This document shows, piece by piece, positions 11,844 to 22,764 of a DNA stretch of 64,000 nucleotides; the stretch's first letter is position 1, and each line of letters opens with the position of its first letter. Location of the stretch: NCBI RefSeq assembly GCF_036324505.1, contig NC_086364.1, forward strand, positions 21,376,648 through 21,440,647. The letters run 5' to 3'. A model generated the notes under the pieces. The model was given only the letters and a program-made list of their open reading frames with translations, did no database searches and was not told the DNA's origin. This DNA comes from Eleginops maclovinus (taxonomy: Eukaryota; Chordata; Actinopteri; Perciformes; Eleginopidae). Both the position numbers and the translations under genes were made by a program.

Positions 11844-13247
11844 GAGCATGTGTAGAAAGTCACTTGAGAGGCCCACCTCGTGTCATTAGTGCACATTGTT
11901 TTCTGTAGCACCAACAAAACCCAGCGTAATGTGACTTTGAATATGAAGATGTTAATCGCTGATGGCACCGTCGTCCTCTTGTCTCCTCTCATCTAATCCC
12001 CCTCCACACTTTCATCCTTCCTCTCCTCGGCAGTTTCACGCCTCCTCTCTCACCTCAGGGCTTTTATATACACTCTGAGAGCAGCGCGCACACACACACA
12101 CACACCATCACAGAGCATTTGGTGGTGGATTTCCCATGAGCTGAACCCATCGCTCCTCCATGATGAAACTCGGGCAGCTGAGCAGAGAGGGTTTTACATC
12201 CTATTGGCACATTTATAAAGTAACGTTTCTTAAAACACATCATGACACATATTTACATTTGCACAAGGAAATGAAAAGTAGAGAAACACATTTTTTTTGT
12301 ACATTAAAGGAATACTTCTTCCACAAAATGAAAATATGACGGTAAATATCAACTCACCCCGGTGATACCTTAAACTCTTGGATAAATATTAGCGTTCTTC
12401 CTGCGTCCCTCTACAGTGAATTAAGAGCTAAGAAACGGATTTGAATTATTGATTAATTAAATACAATCAGGCCCACATTTAACAACAAAACCCAGATTGC
12501 AAGGACAAGACGTAACTGTTCGATACGGTGGCCGACAGGGGTAAACGCACTCCATTAGGAGTTCTAATTGGTTTCATTTAAACAATGACGAGGCTCGATT
12601 CCTTCCAATATTAATGCAGATCTGCTGTAAGCTAACATAGCTAACGTAGTGCTTTCAAATATCCTGACGAAACACTTAAGAGTTATGAGACAGGCTAACT
12701 CTGTGACAGTTACAGTGGACGAACTTTATAATCCGCAAAGGTCAACAGCTGTGTGCGTCACTTATTAGCGTCCCCGTTTCTGTTGCTTGATTTCATTTAG
12801 GCAGTTTCAGTTTCTTCATTTGCATGCGTTTTTGCACGTGTGTTATTATATTTACATCGCTGTGTTTCGGGCAATTGTAGCGCGTTTGCACAGGTCTTTA
12901 AAAGTGTATTAAATAGTGAGATATTCGGAAAAATACCTATGTTTTAAAAAATAATTTGCATATATTTGGATAAAAAGGACTTCAATTATACCCTGAAAGT
13001 CGTGCAAACGTTTGTAAGTCATGTTTAATGCAGTTTTCGGACCATTTACTTCCCTTCATTAAGACTTCTCCGAGTGTTTTGATTTGTCGTCTGCATTCAG
13101 TAAAGCTTTTTCAAGAATTCAAGATAACACTCGGTGAGTAATCGATATTTAAATGGTATTTGCGGGGTGGCTAAAGTATCCCTTAGAGCACAGGTCAGTG
13201 CATGAGTTGGGTCATTGGTGTTGTCTTTGGTATACATCAGTTTATGT

Positions 13248-13250
<3 letters not shown>

Positions 13251-13287
<37 letters not shown>
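13251..13287. repeat. (TG)n microsatellite
   Basis: Lies 24 bases beyond the stop codon of the minus-strand receptor gene, so it is inside its 3' UTR (as CA repeat in the mRNA). Confidence 0.9.
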
Positions 13288-13289
<2 letters not shown>

Positions 13290-13310
13290 GAATCAAACAA
13301 TTATATTCAA

Positions 13311-16300
13311 TCAATATTCATCATAAGGTTCCAGGTAGTTGGTGGTCGTCGGGCGAGGGATGGTGTAATCCTTGTCGGGGTCGATGTCCTGAAACATGGA
13401 AACACACATTCATCACGTCAGAGCGGTTAATAATGCCTTTGATAAACTGTGCGTTCATTCACCCTACTTGGTGTTAATTGGCTGCAGTCGTGAAAGGTCA
13501 CGGGGGTCTAATTGCCGAGTGTGTGAAGTGAGATTGTTAATCCGGTTTATTACTCACTGTCATGGAGAATCCAGACTCGTAGGGTGATCGCAGCGACTGC
13601 TCCGTCCTCCTGCCTGTGGGGAGACAGGCGATACAGTTCACTAATTATCGTTTCATTATATACTGTTCATCATAAAGGCTCGCAGTGAGAGCTGGGCTGA
13701 CTGATACTGGGAGTCATTCAGTAACGTTGGACGCCGGCTCCATACTAAATGTGTCTTGTAGTAATATCTCAGCCTTCAGTGAATATTTGGCTTAGGGTAG
13801 CATCAGATTTTTACAGTAAGCTGTGTTAATTTACACCAAACAGGAAGAAAAACCCCTTAATACATAAAAAGTTAAATATACAGATCCGCAAAAAATTAAG
13901 AGACCACTCCGAATTGCCAGTCCAGTGTCTGCTGAGTTTCAACACAGAAGAATTGTCAGTAGTTTATGGAAATCAATAATAAGTTTTCCATAAAGACATG
14001 CCTATAAATAATAAAACAGGAGAGAATGATAATGCTGAAGTTGTCTCTTATTTTTTTGCGGCTGTATGACCATCAAAACACCATTGCATTATGTAGTGGT
14101 TTTGTTGCCACAGCTTAGCTTACCTTAGCATCCTTCAGATAGATCCTGCTGTGCTGCTTGTGTGTAGGTTAGCATAGAATATTTACATCAAGTTGTATCA
14201 TTTAACGTAAAACACAAAGAATTCTTTAAAACAAAACCATAATTTAGTTTCTATACAGTCTAAATTGCTCTGTAACGATAGCTTATGGCTGCTAACGTTA
14301 GCTTAGCATAGCAAACTTCAAATACATCTTGCTTTGCTGCTAGCTTGTAGGGTAACATATTATTTTGATATGTGTCTGTGTTGTTATTTGACTAAAAGCC
14401 CATTAAAGTAAAACCAGTACACGTGTTTTTTTTACCCATTAAAACGTATATAGCTTAATTGAAGAGTTGTGTTGCTACAGCCTAACTTTTACGACTACTA
14501 GCTAATGGTGGCTAATGTTAGCTAACTTAGTAAAAGATCTTGCTGTCCTGTTTGCTTGTAGAGAAGTATTATATCTACATTTAGCTGTGGTGTTATTTGA
14601 TAATAAGCCCCTAAAATCACAACTCAATTTCTTGCCCTTTCTATATGAACATTTGAATCTCTAGTTGTTAAAACACTATTGCATAAGTTAAGGATTTTTA
14701 GCACTACTTTATGGCTGCTAATGTTAGCTAGCGTTAGCAAACTCTGGTTAGGTATTGTGCAGACAGCAGGGTCAGTTGCCTAACTTCTCTGTAGTTGTGC
14801 TCAGGTTTGGTCTTTTTACTTTTAGTCCATATAATAGGAGTAACCACAGTTAAGAAAGAGGTACATAGTCTTGCTTTAAAGTCTTTGTTGTTTACCTGTT
14901 TTTAAACAAAAGTCTACTTAAGCTACTCACAGAAATCAGGACGCTTCCGATTCCAAAACTTCGAATCTGTTCCAAGAGATTAGTTCTGACCAAACAAGAA
15001 AAGTGTAGGTGTGATGATTTTGTCCTATTTTCTTACATTTTATTGACCAAACCAAAAAAAAAAAGGTTAGTTGCAACCTTCACTTTTTAAAATGCCCCTT
15101 GCCATAACTCACCACCTTTATACCACTCAGTTTCTCACCTCTTCTGGTCTCGCTATCGCTCTCAAAGCTCCCGTTCTCCTTCCCTTCCTTGGGGCTGTTC
15201 AGTCCTGGTATATCAGCGCTGGGACTCGTCCATCCTGCAAAGCTCAGAGGGATTTCCTTGGACTTGGCCTCCCCCCTGCAGAAAAAGGCGATCTGGGACA
15301 ACCCGTGGCCTATCAGAAGCACCCAACCGTTTGCCACCAAGGCGATGCTGATCACCGGGTCGTCCCATCGAGGCCGACGGTCCAACTCTGGATTCCCCCT
15401 GACCAGCATCGTGATCCACACCACCCAGATGCAGGCGGAGAACAGCAGCGTGAGGAAGATCAGCGTGGCGTGAAGTCGGCTCTGCTGGCCGATGGCGCCG
15501 GTGTAGCTGTAGCTGTAGGTGTTGCAGGAGCGACACAGGAAGTGCATGGAGAGGATCAAGCTGATGGCCAGCAGACACATGACGTAGATCTGCAGCATGA
15601 CGAACTCCTCCTGGCTGTACTCGCAAGGCTTCTTGTCCCGGACCAAGACTATGATTAGCCACTGGGTAGAGATGATAACCTGGACCAGAGGTGGGAGAGG
15701 TCAGATCTTGTACTTGAGTAAAAGTAGAAGTAGTCATTGTGCAGATTGGTCCATTTCAGAGTAATATATTATGTGTTTTAATTGATGCATTCAAATGTTA
15801 TCAAAGCTGGTAAAGGTGCATCTTAATGTATTGAGTAAATGTGACTTTACACCACTCACCTGGACAGTAAAAAGTCCCAAAGCCACGGCCGGTTCCCCCC
15901 ATCCTCGAGCCGCTGCGAAGCCCAGCAAAGCGAGGCATCGAGCCAACAGACAGGAGAAGGCGAGGGAGAAGAGGACGCTGAAGAGGAAGACTCTGGTGGG
16001 GCAGGTCTGAGACGTGTGTCGGATGATGAAGGAGAAGGTGATGGCGAAGATCCCGGCGATGGCGAGCAGGAACAGGGACATGGAGGCCACGGTTCCTCCG
16101 ACGCTGCTGCGCTGGTTCCTGAAGGTGATGCAGAGCCACAGGGACCAGAGGAGGAGGCTCACAAGGAGAAAGATGCTGAACAGGAAGCCGGAGGAGGCCA
16201 GGGTCTCCAGGACGATCCCCCAGGCTGCCCGGCGGTCACACAGGTACCTAAAATAATACATCATATTTATATGGTGCTTTTAAAGAAAATGCAAGGGAAA

Positions 16301-16621
16301 CAAAAACAGTCCTGAGCGAAGTAGAAGAAGTGGGAAGGGGTGGGTTGAAAGCAAGATAGAACCGGAAAGTTTTGAGAGCTTTTTTGAATGCTATCCTCAG
16401 TCTTACCTATAGATGGGGTTCAGTCCTGTTTTGCAGCCAGGTATTCGCTTCAGGATGGTACCATTTGAGGACGGAGAGGAAGTGGCTTGGATGTTGGTGG
16501 TTGCATTGGAGGAGCTGGTGTTGGTTGTCTGGCATAGACAAGTGAGCGGGACGAAGACGAGGAAGAAGAGGAGGAGTGGGAAAAGGGATTTGTGCTTTTC
16601 GGATGAAAAGGCCATGTTCAT
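13311..16621 (-). CDS. gprc5a: GPRC5-family (class C group 5) orphan receptor, GPRC5A-like, complete
   Basis: Five coding exons on the minus strand: 16621-16407, 16247-15860, 15679-15139, 13613-13558 and 13388-13311 (stop TGA). Phases join perfectly to 425 residues. The start is the ATG at 16621 (MNMAF; a second ATG is two codons on). Residues 12-30 are a hydrophobic signal peptide. The short ectodomain has three N-glycosylation sequons (N34, N39, N53) and the family motif GLNPIYRYLCDRRAAWGIVLE. Seven membrane segments follow, including LFLLAIAGIFAITFSFII, LFSVLFSLAFSCLLA, FSACIWVVWITML and RWDDPVISIALVANGWVLL. The tail ends SPYESGFSM..DYTIPRPTTTNYLEPY. GPRC5 proteins are retinoic-acid-inducible orphan receptors at the plasma membrane. 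RWDD..ALxANGWV, HATLIFLT..IWVxWIT and the IPR tail resemble GPRC5A most; the ectodomain also recalls GPRC5C. Family is sure, paralogue likely. Confidence 0.88.
13881..14064. mobile_element. Tc1/mariner-type MITE, 184 bp
   Basis: Ends are CAGATCCGCAAAAAATTAAG and the inverse of CAGCCGCAAAAAAATAAGAG, flanked by TA at 13879-13880 and 14065-14066. It has no coding capacity. It sits in the 1.5-kb intron of gprc5a. Confidence 0.8.
14090..14770. repeat. Degenerate tandem repeat of about 200 bp in gprc5a intron
   Basis: Three to four diverged units each contain a GGCTGCTAACGTTAGCTTAGC-like block followed by a CATCTTGCTTTGCTGC-like block (around 14110, 14290, 14515, 14720). This AGCTAA-rich repeat type recurs in the window at 28.2-28.5, 31.2-32.6 and 47.0-47.6 kb. 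No coding content. Confidence 0.6.
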
Positions 16622-17268
16622 TTTTGGTAATCCACTCAGGGATTCCGTTCTTTTTTACGTGTCCTTAGAGTTGGAAGATGTTTTCCACCTGAAACAAAAA
16701 GGACAACATTTCCTTTAAAGCACAGTATGTCATTTACTGCCATTAGCTTTCCCTCAATTAAACCCAAAACAGAAGAGAACGATGGGTGGAGTCGTGATGT
16801 AGCATCATGGAAGTTCACCGTCATTCCCTAAATAGCATGTTGGCTTTTCCTGGTTAAATTTCCTCCATTGTTCTTTGTTTAGGAGGCTTTCACCTTATCT
16901 ACAAAGGTTTACTCACCTATAAAACAAATGTACTATGTGAATCAAGCCGGTTAAAACACAGAATTAAGTAGTTTCATGTAAATCTGTGTTTCTCCAATGC
17001 AGTTTGGCTGGAAGCCAATAGCTAACCTTAACTTTGCTCGTTACTGCAGACGTAAAAATCCAGACATGATGAAAGTTGTTCTGGAGATAAATTATCCAAA
17101 GAGGTCTCCTCCTTTCCACAAGAGACACACTTTGTAATAAAAACATCTTTAATAACACTTAAAAATACAACTCTTTCCAAAATATTGGTGTTTCTATGAT
17201 GCTAATGCTAAAGTTTGCTAGCCTTGTTTGTCTAAGAACTTAAGCTCCAGAAGTGGATCCAACAAACG

Positions 17269-18833
17269 CAGTGGCGGGCCGTGCATTTCACACCTAGGCC
17301 TTCAGTGATGTCCTACACAGTCCTACCTGAATTATTCCACCTCTTAATGCCATCATTATGACGCCATGGCTCTAGAAACTATACATTTAGACAGAAACGC
17401 AGTATAACCGGGCATTGCATCACCTTAACATAGTCAAGTACAGAGTTATATTAATATTTCCGAAGCATAATCAATACATCAGCATTTACAGTTAACTTAA
17501 TTAATCAGATTATCTGACAAACCGCTCCTTGACACCTGTGTCCGTCACATAACGCAGAACAAGTGCCAGCTGTGCTACATTACCCACATCTGACGTCTCG
17601 TCCACCATAACAGCGACAAAGGGTGCTTTTTTAATCTTCATTTTGATCTCTCCTCCCATCACTTCAGCAATAGCATAAATCAGGTCGTTTTGTATTTTGC
17701 CTGACGTCCCAGTAAACATGTGGTTTGTGTACAGGTGGTAATGCAAATCTGTGTTGTTCTCAGCACGAAAAGAAAGAAGCTCCATGTAGTTTCCTCTGTT
17801 TCTGGACTCGGCGCTTTCATCGTGTCCCCTAAATGAAAGTTCCTGTTTACCCAAAAACAGGACACAATCAATCAGTCTTTCAATATTTCCCTATTTTTGT
17901 TCACCCTTTCGTTGTGGAGCTCCGTTTCCCTGCGCACTTGTTCGTTGAGCTGTAGATCCACTTGGGTGTCCCCAAAAGTGCCCAGCTGTGCTTTGGTGTC
18001 TCGTTGCTGCCTTGGTTAGACAACTCAAGTTTGCAAATCCAGTGTGGCTCCAAACACCAAATCGATCAGTTGCAAATACCAGGCATTCCCGGCAGTACAA
18101 TTTGCAGTGCCTCTCGGAGGCTGTGAGCCAGGGGTACCGCTCGTAGTTTCCCTGCTGTGCTAGGCTCGCTAGCGTTGGAGTTGGCCGTTCCCTTCTCAAG
18201 ATGTGTAGCTTTACTTGAAAAGTTCGTTTTGAAAATGGCGTTGTAATTATATCTGCGACCAAATTGATCTCTTCTCCTCCTTCAGCCATTGTGGGTTGAA
18301 AAAAATAGCTTGTAGAAATCTACACAAATTAGCTCGCTCAAGTTCTAGTTCTGTTTGCTAGCTTTGCCCATAGACTGTATGGCTCTGCCTACTGCCTAGC
18401 TCTGCCTCTCAATAGTGCGTATCCAATCAGAAGATGTGCACGTGCTAACGTTAGCGTACGCCTGCTAGCTGGCCCGTTGTCGCCACCTCGAAATCTGATT
18501 GGTTAACGCCACAATTTTGTTTGCGTTCACTTTAAGCTACAGGCGCCCGCACTGTTGATTCTGAAGGCCTAAGGGCAGATTTCTTTGACCCTAGCAACAC
18601 ATTATGGCTGAAATATGATTGGATAAAAGCTCTAACATAAAGGCCAGCCCTCCAAATCTCGTTCTGAGGCTGGAAGCAGCGCAGCCAAGACGAACGCTAT
18701 AAAATGAAGAGAATAGACTATGGGGAATAATTCAATACGTATTTGTGGAAAAAATATATCAACATTTAATTTATATTCTGATGATGTTTAGGCCAGCAGA
18801 GAAGGCCTTGCTGGCCCTGACGGCCCACCACTG
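17269..18833 (-). mobile_element. hAT-type transposon, copy 2, 1565 bp, inverted
   Basis: Same length as the copy at 9455-11019, same ends and same internal breaks, in opposite orientation. It is flanked by a perfect 8-bp target duplication, AACAAACG (17261-17268 and 18834-18841), which proves hAT-type insertion independent of copy 1. In the first several hundred bases and in both translated parts I found no difference from copy 1. If the 5' UTR exon near 19.9 kb is correct, this copy sits in intron 1 of gprc5a, in the same orientation as the gene. Confidence 0.95.
17510..18289 (-). pseudogene. Broken hAT transposase in copy 2
   Basis: Translates to the same two protein pieces as copy 1 (start MAEGGEEINLV at 18289; later piece with FLGKQELSFRGHDES and MVDETSDVGNVAQLALVLRY ending at 17510), with the same frameshifts and truncation. 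No catalytic core beyond the first DUF4371 motifs. Shared damage means that the element was already inactive when it spread. Confidence 0.85.
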
Positions 18834-18849
18834 AACAAACGTGTACTTG

Positions 18850-19860
18850 AAGATGAATCAAAAGTTACAAAAAACAACCAATCATTTTGAAGTTAAATCT
18901 TAAATTGTGGCTTTAAACTGGATGAAGAGTTAATCTATGACAACTTCCAGCAGACAACCACAACCCTGAAGCATTTAATAAGGGAATACATTGCAATTAT
19001 AGGCGTCCAAAAGAAGCAGATGCACTGCCCTGATCAGAATGACAGATTGTTTTAGGAGACTTTTGGGACAATAAGTGAATACTGCATAAATGTTAGATAT
19101 GCCTTCAAGCACATTCCCAGCTCAGTCCGTGACTGACAAGTAAAAAAAAACAACAAACGAGATGAAATGGAAGACAGGATAACACAGAGGTCACGGCGTG
19201 GAAGAAACACAGGCAGAGCCGTTTGACAGCTTGAGACTTAACAACGCTGGAGGAGGGAGCGCACAAACATGCCAGAACAAGGCCGAGGAGTGTGTGAGTG
19301 TGTGAGAAACAAGCAGAACATGGAGGTGAGGCTGGGACAACGAAGCAGGTATAACATTTCTGCTGCATCAGCTCTACAGCACTGCAGCAGCAGGGCGTTG
19401 TGATTTAACACAGATTAAAGTGAGAGATATCCACTCAAGATATCTGATGGCCACTTCCTCCTGCCTGAAACAAGGCCTTTGTTTCAGCGACACCGAATCA
19501 AAGATGACCTTTAGTGGGATTGTCACACAGTAAACATAACACCTCAATTATGTCTTTATATGGATCATCTGGAGGTCATACAATGGGGGACAGATTTGTA
19601 AAGCAATGGGTGAAAAAGACACCAATTATTGGGATTGCTTCTATTTTATTACATGTGTAAGAAAGATGTTGAACGGCATATTTTAAAGTCATTTTCTGAT
19701 GAATAATAGCCAATTATAATAGCTGTTAGAAGACATATTCGTGTGCAGATATTCGGTTGTTCGGAACTATAAGGACCATTTTTAGTGGCTTAAACTGTCT
19801 ACACACTCCACAATAAGATGCCTTCTCCAAAGCAGGACCAAACTCTTTAAAATCTTTCAA
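18850..19860. other. Probable gprc5a intron 1, nothing recognised
   Basis: No coding exon, TIR element or SINE seen. It would be intronic if the 5' UTR exon at 19881 is real. Confidence 0.4.
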
Positions 19861-19880
19861 AAAAAAACTGGGAAACTTAC

Positions 19881-19980
19881 CTTTATACCCTTGGAAACAC
19901 TTTGAAATATTCCTCCAAAAGTCTTCGAAGTTTCTCTGAAAGTGTGTGAATAAACGGCTGCTAAATGCGCCTCCTATCCC
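19881..19980 (-). other. Candidate 5' UTR exon of gprc5a
   Basis: On the minus strand a GC-balanced stretch ends GGTATAAAG followed by GTAAGT, a strong 5' splice site (intron starts at 19880). The next 3' splice site is TTTGTTTCAG just before 16687, upstream of the receptor start codon. No ATG of consequence is in the stretch. The 5' limit is unknown. The assignment rests on splice signals and position only. Confidence 0.4.
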
Positions 19981-20169
19981 GATAATGTTCCCATATCTCC
20001 GCAGGCCCGAGGGTTAACAGCAAGAGCTCGAAGATGGCAAAGAGTGTGAAGCGATGGAGGTCTGAAGCCACTGGGAGAGAAAGATTGTGCCTTGCAATCA
20101 ACAGGTTGGGCAAAAAGCAGAGAAACCTGCATCACTACTCATAGCTTCACTGTCCAACCCCTCCTGTCT

Positions 20170-20172
<3 letters not shown>

Positions 20173-20240
<68 letters not shown>
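20173..20240. repeat. (TG)n microsatellite
   Basis: About 33 uninterrupted TG units. Both strands give long Cys-Val or Thr-His reading frames here that are artefacts. Confidence 0.95.
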
Positions 20241-20246
<6 letters not shown>

Positions 20247-20455
20247 CCTCAGAATAAAGGTGGGGCTCACACACCTGGAGCTGATGATACACAAAAACAC
20301 ACAGGAGATTTCACCCCTCCCTACCTATGAATCCGTTTCCCATAAGAATTTGCATCCCTGTTTTTGATAACCAGAGCGAGTAGAGTAGTAGATATTCAAC
20401 TGAAACACTTCATCACAACAGGTTGTTGTAATGGAGATCAGGTGAGCGGTGTTGG

Positions 20456-20686
20456 GGTAGATAGATAGATAGATGGATAGATAGATGGATAGACAGATGG
20501 ATAGATGGATAGATGGATAGATAGATAGATGGATAGATGGATAGATAGATAGATAGATGGATAGATGGATAGATGGATAGATAGATAGATAGATAGATAG
20601 ATGGATAGATGGATAGATGGATAGATAGATGGATAGATGGATAGATGGATAGATGGATAGATAGATGGATAGATGGATAGATGGAT
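20456..20686. repeat. (GATA)n/(GATG)n array
   Basis: About 57 tetramers of GATA interrupted by GATG, partly in a higher-order 12-16 base rhythm. It reads as a [12 protein letters not shown] frame on the minus strand, which is not a gene. GATA arrays of this kind are the Bkm-type simple repeats of vertebrates. Confidence 0.95.
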
Positions 20687-20688
20687 TG

Positions 20689-20713
20689 GCAGGCAGGCAG
20701 GCAGGCAGGCAGG
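20689..20713. repeat. (CAGG)n microsatellite
   Basis: Six CAGG units directly after the GATA/GATG array, a compound microsatellite. Confidence 0.9.
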
Positions 20714-20799
20714 TCGGTGTATATAAACCAAAATGCTGCAGCAACAGAGATATAGACTCATACCACAGTAGCAGAAACACATCCCATATACATAGTTAT

Positions 20800-21340
20800 A
20801 GTATATAGTTTATATATAGTATAGTATATATATAAATGACGCTACAATTACTAGTTACATGTAAAGAAATAACCTAAAGTAATGGTACCTGATTACCATC
20901 CTTTACTTTCATTTACCTGAATATCAAATGCATTGCAAATAAATACAAGAGGAAAGAAATAACTTAAGAAAGATTTACTAAGAAAAATGTAAGAAAACTG
21001 GATATTTTATCCCAAAATGTGTCGAATTGAAGGCCAGCCCTACAGAATAGTAAAGTTTAAAAATGCTGATTTAATTTGAAACATGTATGAAAAGCCAAAT
21101 GAATTTAAATAAAGAATAAAAAGTAGGCTTAATGAAAACCAAAAAGACTCAGGTAGTACGTCTACCTGTCATAAATAGATTTGTACTTTAAAATGTATTC
21201 TTATCCTGCAAGTAATCCGCTTTTTCGAGAAATTCAACAGTAATCTGATTGCTTTTATGTACCTGTAAGGGAATACATTTACCTTTTCTTTATAACTTGA
21301 TTACCTAATCCAATTACCTGTAAACCCCCAAACCTGCAGG
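20800..21340. other. AT-rich intergenic or intronic DNA
   Basis: No gene is recognised. TATA/AGTATA repeats lie at 20797-20835. If the exon at 21361-21642 is real, this is its first intron. Confidence 0.4.
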
Positions 21341-21360
21341 TGAGGGTCCAACTTACTCAC

Positions 21361-21642
21361 CTCAGTCTCCTCTGGTTGCAGAACAGAAACTGGCGTCACC
21401 TTAGTTACTGCACAAACCACAGCCACAACATTTGGGATCGGTGATTCAGCCTCAGGGGAGAGTTGCGTCAGGTAGAAGAGAGTTCTTTCAACTGTTGTCC
21501 TCAACAAGCCTGTACGTAAATCCTCCACTCGTGCCCGCACAAGCACAGAGTTTATAGGGTGTGTTCGGTTGAATCTTAAGTCATTATTCAACTGTAGAGT
21601 CCCCTTTGTCATGGGACACACAACTTTATCTCTTTCAATCAT
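21361..21642 (-). CDS. Candidate first coding exon of an unidentified gene
   Basis: Reading down from ATG at 21642 gives 94 residues, MIERDKVVCPMTKGTLQLNN .. NRTHPINSVLVRARVEDLRT .. ERTLFYLTQLSPEAESPIPN .. EETE, ending exactly in phase 0 at GAG|GTGAGTAAG, a near-consensus 5' splice site. Composition is protein-like and not repeat-like. The frame is open for another 24 codons upstream, but those are low-complexity and look like UTR. Just upstream are CRE, CCAAT and E2F-type motifs (21735-21778). I do not recognise the product and could not find the following exons in the 1.3 kb downstream. It could be a real small gene, a gene whose later exons are far away, or a remnant. Function is not claimed. 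Confidence 0.45.
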
Positions 21643-21734
21643 CGCGCTGCAGGAGCAGCATAGATGCATGTGTGTGTAGATTATAAAATAAAATCCATAC
21701 AGTGAATATATCAAGCTTGACGTGTAGCCTCATC

Positions 21735-21778
21735 CCAATGGAATTTAAGCATGACGTCATTTATTTGAAGTTTCCCGC
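21735..21778 (-). promoter_or_regulatory. CRE/CCAAT/E2F-type proximal promoter
   Basis: Within 45 bases: CCAAT at 21735-21739, a perfect palindromic CRE TGACGTCA at 21752-21759, and TTTCCCGC, the E2F core, at 21771-21778. This lies 90-140 bases upstream of the ATG at 21642. There is no TATA box at a suitable distance. The combination is typical of TATA-less, cell-cycle-linked or housekeeping promoters. Use here is inferred. Confidence 0.45.
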
Positions 21779-22245
21779 AAAATTTGTAACTGTCATCATG
21801 GTGTGAATGGAAAGGAGTGGGTTCAGATTCTCAGGCACTCAGTAATGATAGTGGGTCATACTGTTGAAAGAGTCCTGCAGGACTACAGAAGCCAATTAAT
21901 TACATTTTAAGAGAATTTTAGGTACAATTTTGGAATATTGCAAAAAAGAAATGAACATTTGGAGGAATTATTGGCGTCTTAATCAACTGGTTCAGAGTGG
22001 ATACACTTCTACTGGGACACTGACAGAAGCTATATGACAGTGGTAAGAAATGAAGACCTTAAATTCATCCAGGAAATGTTAACCTAGGTTATAAATCAGG
22101 ATCCTTTTCTCATAGACTTCTCTACAATCAAAATGTTTATTCCTCAAGTAGTTTTGTCGTCCCCTGTTGGCCATTGGAAGTATTGCAGGTTTGATGCATC
22201 TCCCTAATAAAGACAATAGGAGTTGTTGTTGCTACTCCTCTAATG

Positions 22246-22754
22246 CAGGGGTATCCAAACCTTTTCACCGAGGGCCACATAAAAATATACAGAGAGCTGG
22301 GCCACTTCTAGAGGGGAATATTGCCTCATAAGGTAAGTTATAAGTTAGTAAAACAAATCAAATGTAGGAGAATATTGCTCGATACTTAATGGTTTAAGGA
22401 AAAAGCCTACAACAGTCTGTCTTTAGGTGTTCATTTATTCTGTTGGCAGCTCATTCCTTAAAACAGGAGCCTCAGACTGCTGATAATAAGAGTAAATATG
22501 AAGGTTAAATCTCAAGCTGGTACAGAAATAAGTTATTGGGCTTTTTTTTATCAACTAAGATTAATAGAACATGTTTTAAATTCTAAATGACTGAATTTAT
22601 TTGAAAATTGGGCTCATGAATTAATATATATATTTGTTGAGGTACAATATAAGACAAGCAGAAGTTTAATTTGTGGGCCGTATTGCATTATACTTTTAGA
22701 ATTTGCAGAGGGCGATTCAAAATGGCCCCCGGGCCTGTAGTTTGGACACCCCTG
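22246..22754. mobile_element. hAT MITE, family CAGGGGTRTCCAAAC, copy 1 (509 bp)
   Basis: Left end CAGGGGTATCCAAAC, right end GTTTGGACACCCCTG, with an exact 8-bp target duplication CTCTAATG on both sides (22238-22245 and 22755-22762). No coding capacity. Same family as the elements at 44309-44760, 60022-60556 and the fragment at 26806-26861. Confidence 0.93.
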
Positions 22755-22764
22755 CTCTAATGCT

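Noticed and set aside
15071..15658. 195-codon plus-strand frame, and the plus-strand frame at 16016-16315
   Set aside because: Antisense shadows of the gprc5a exons; the minus strand has correct splice junctions and a recognised 7-TM protein.
20325..20780. 151-codon [12 protein letters not shown] frame
   Set aside because: GATA/GATG microsatellite read in frame, not a gene.
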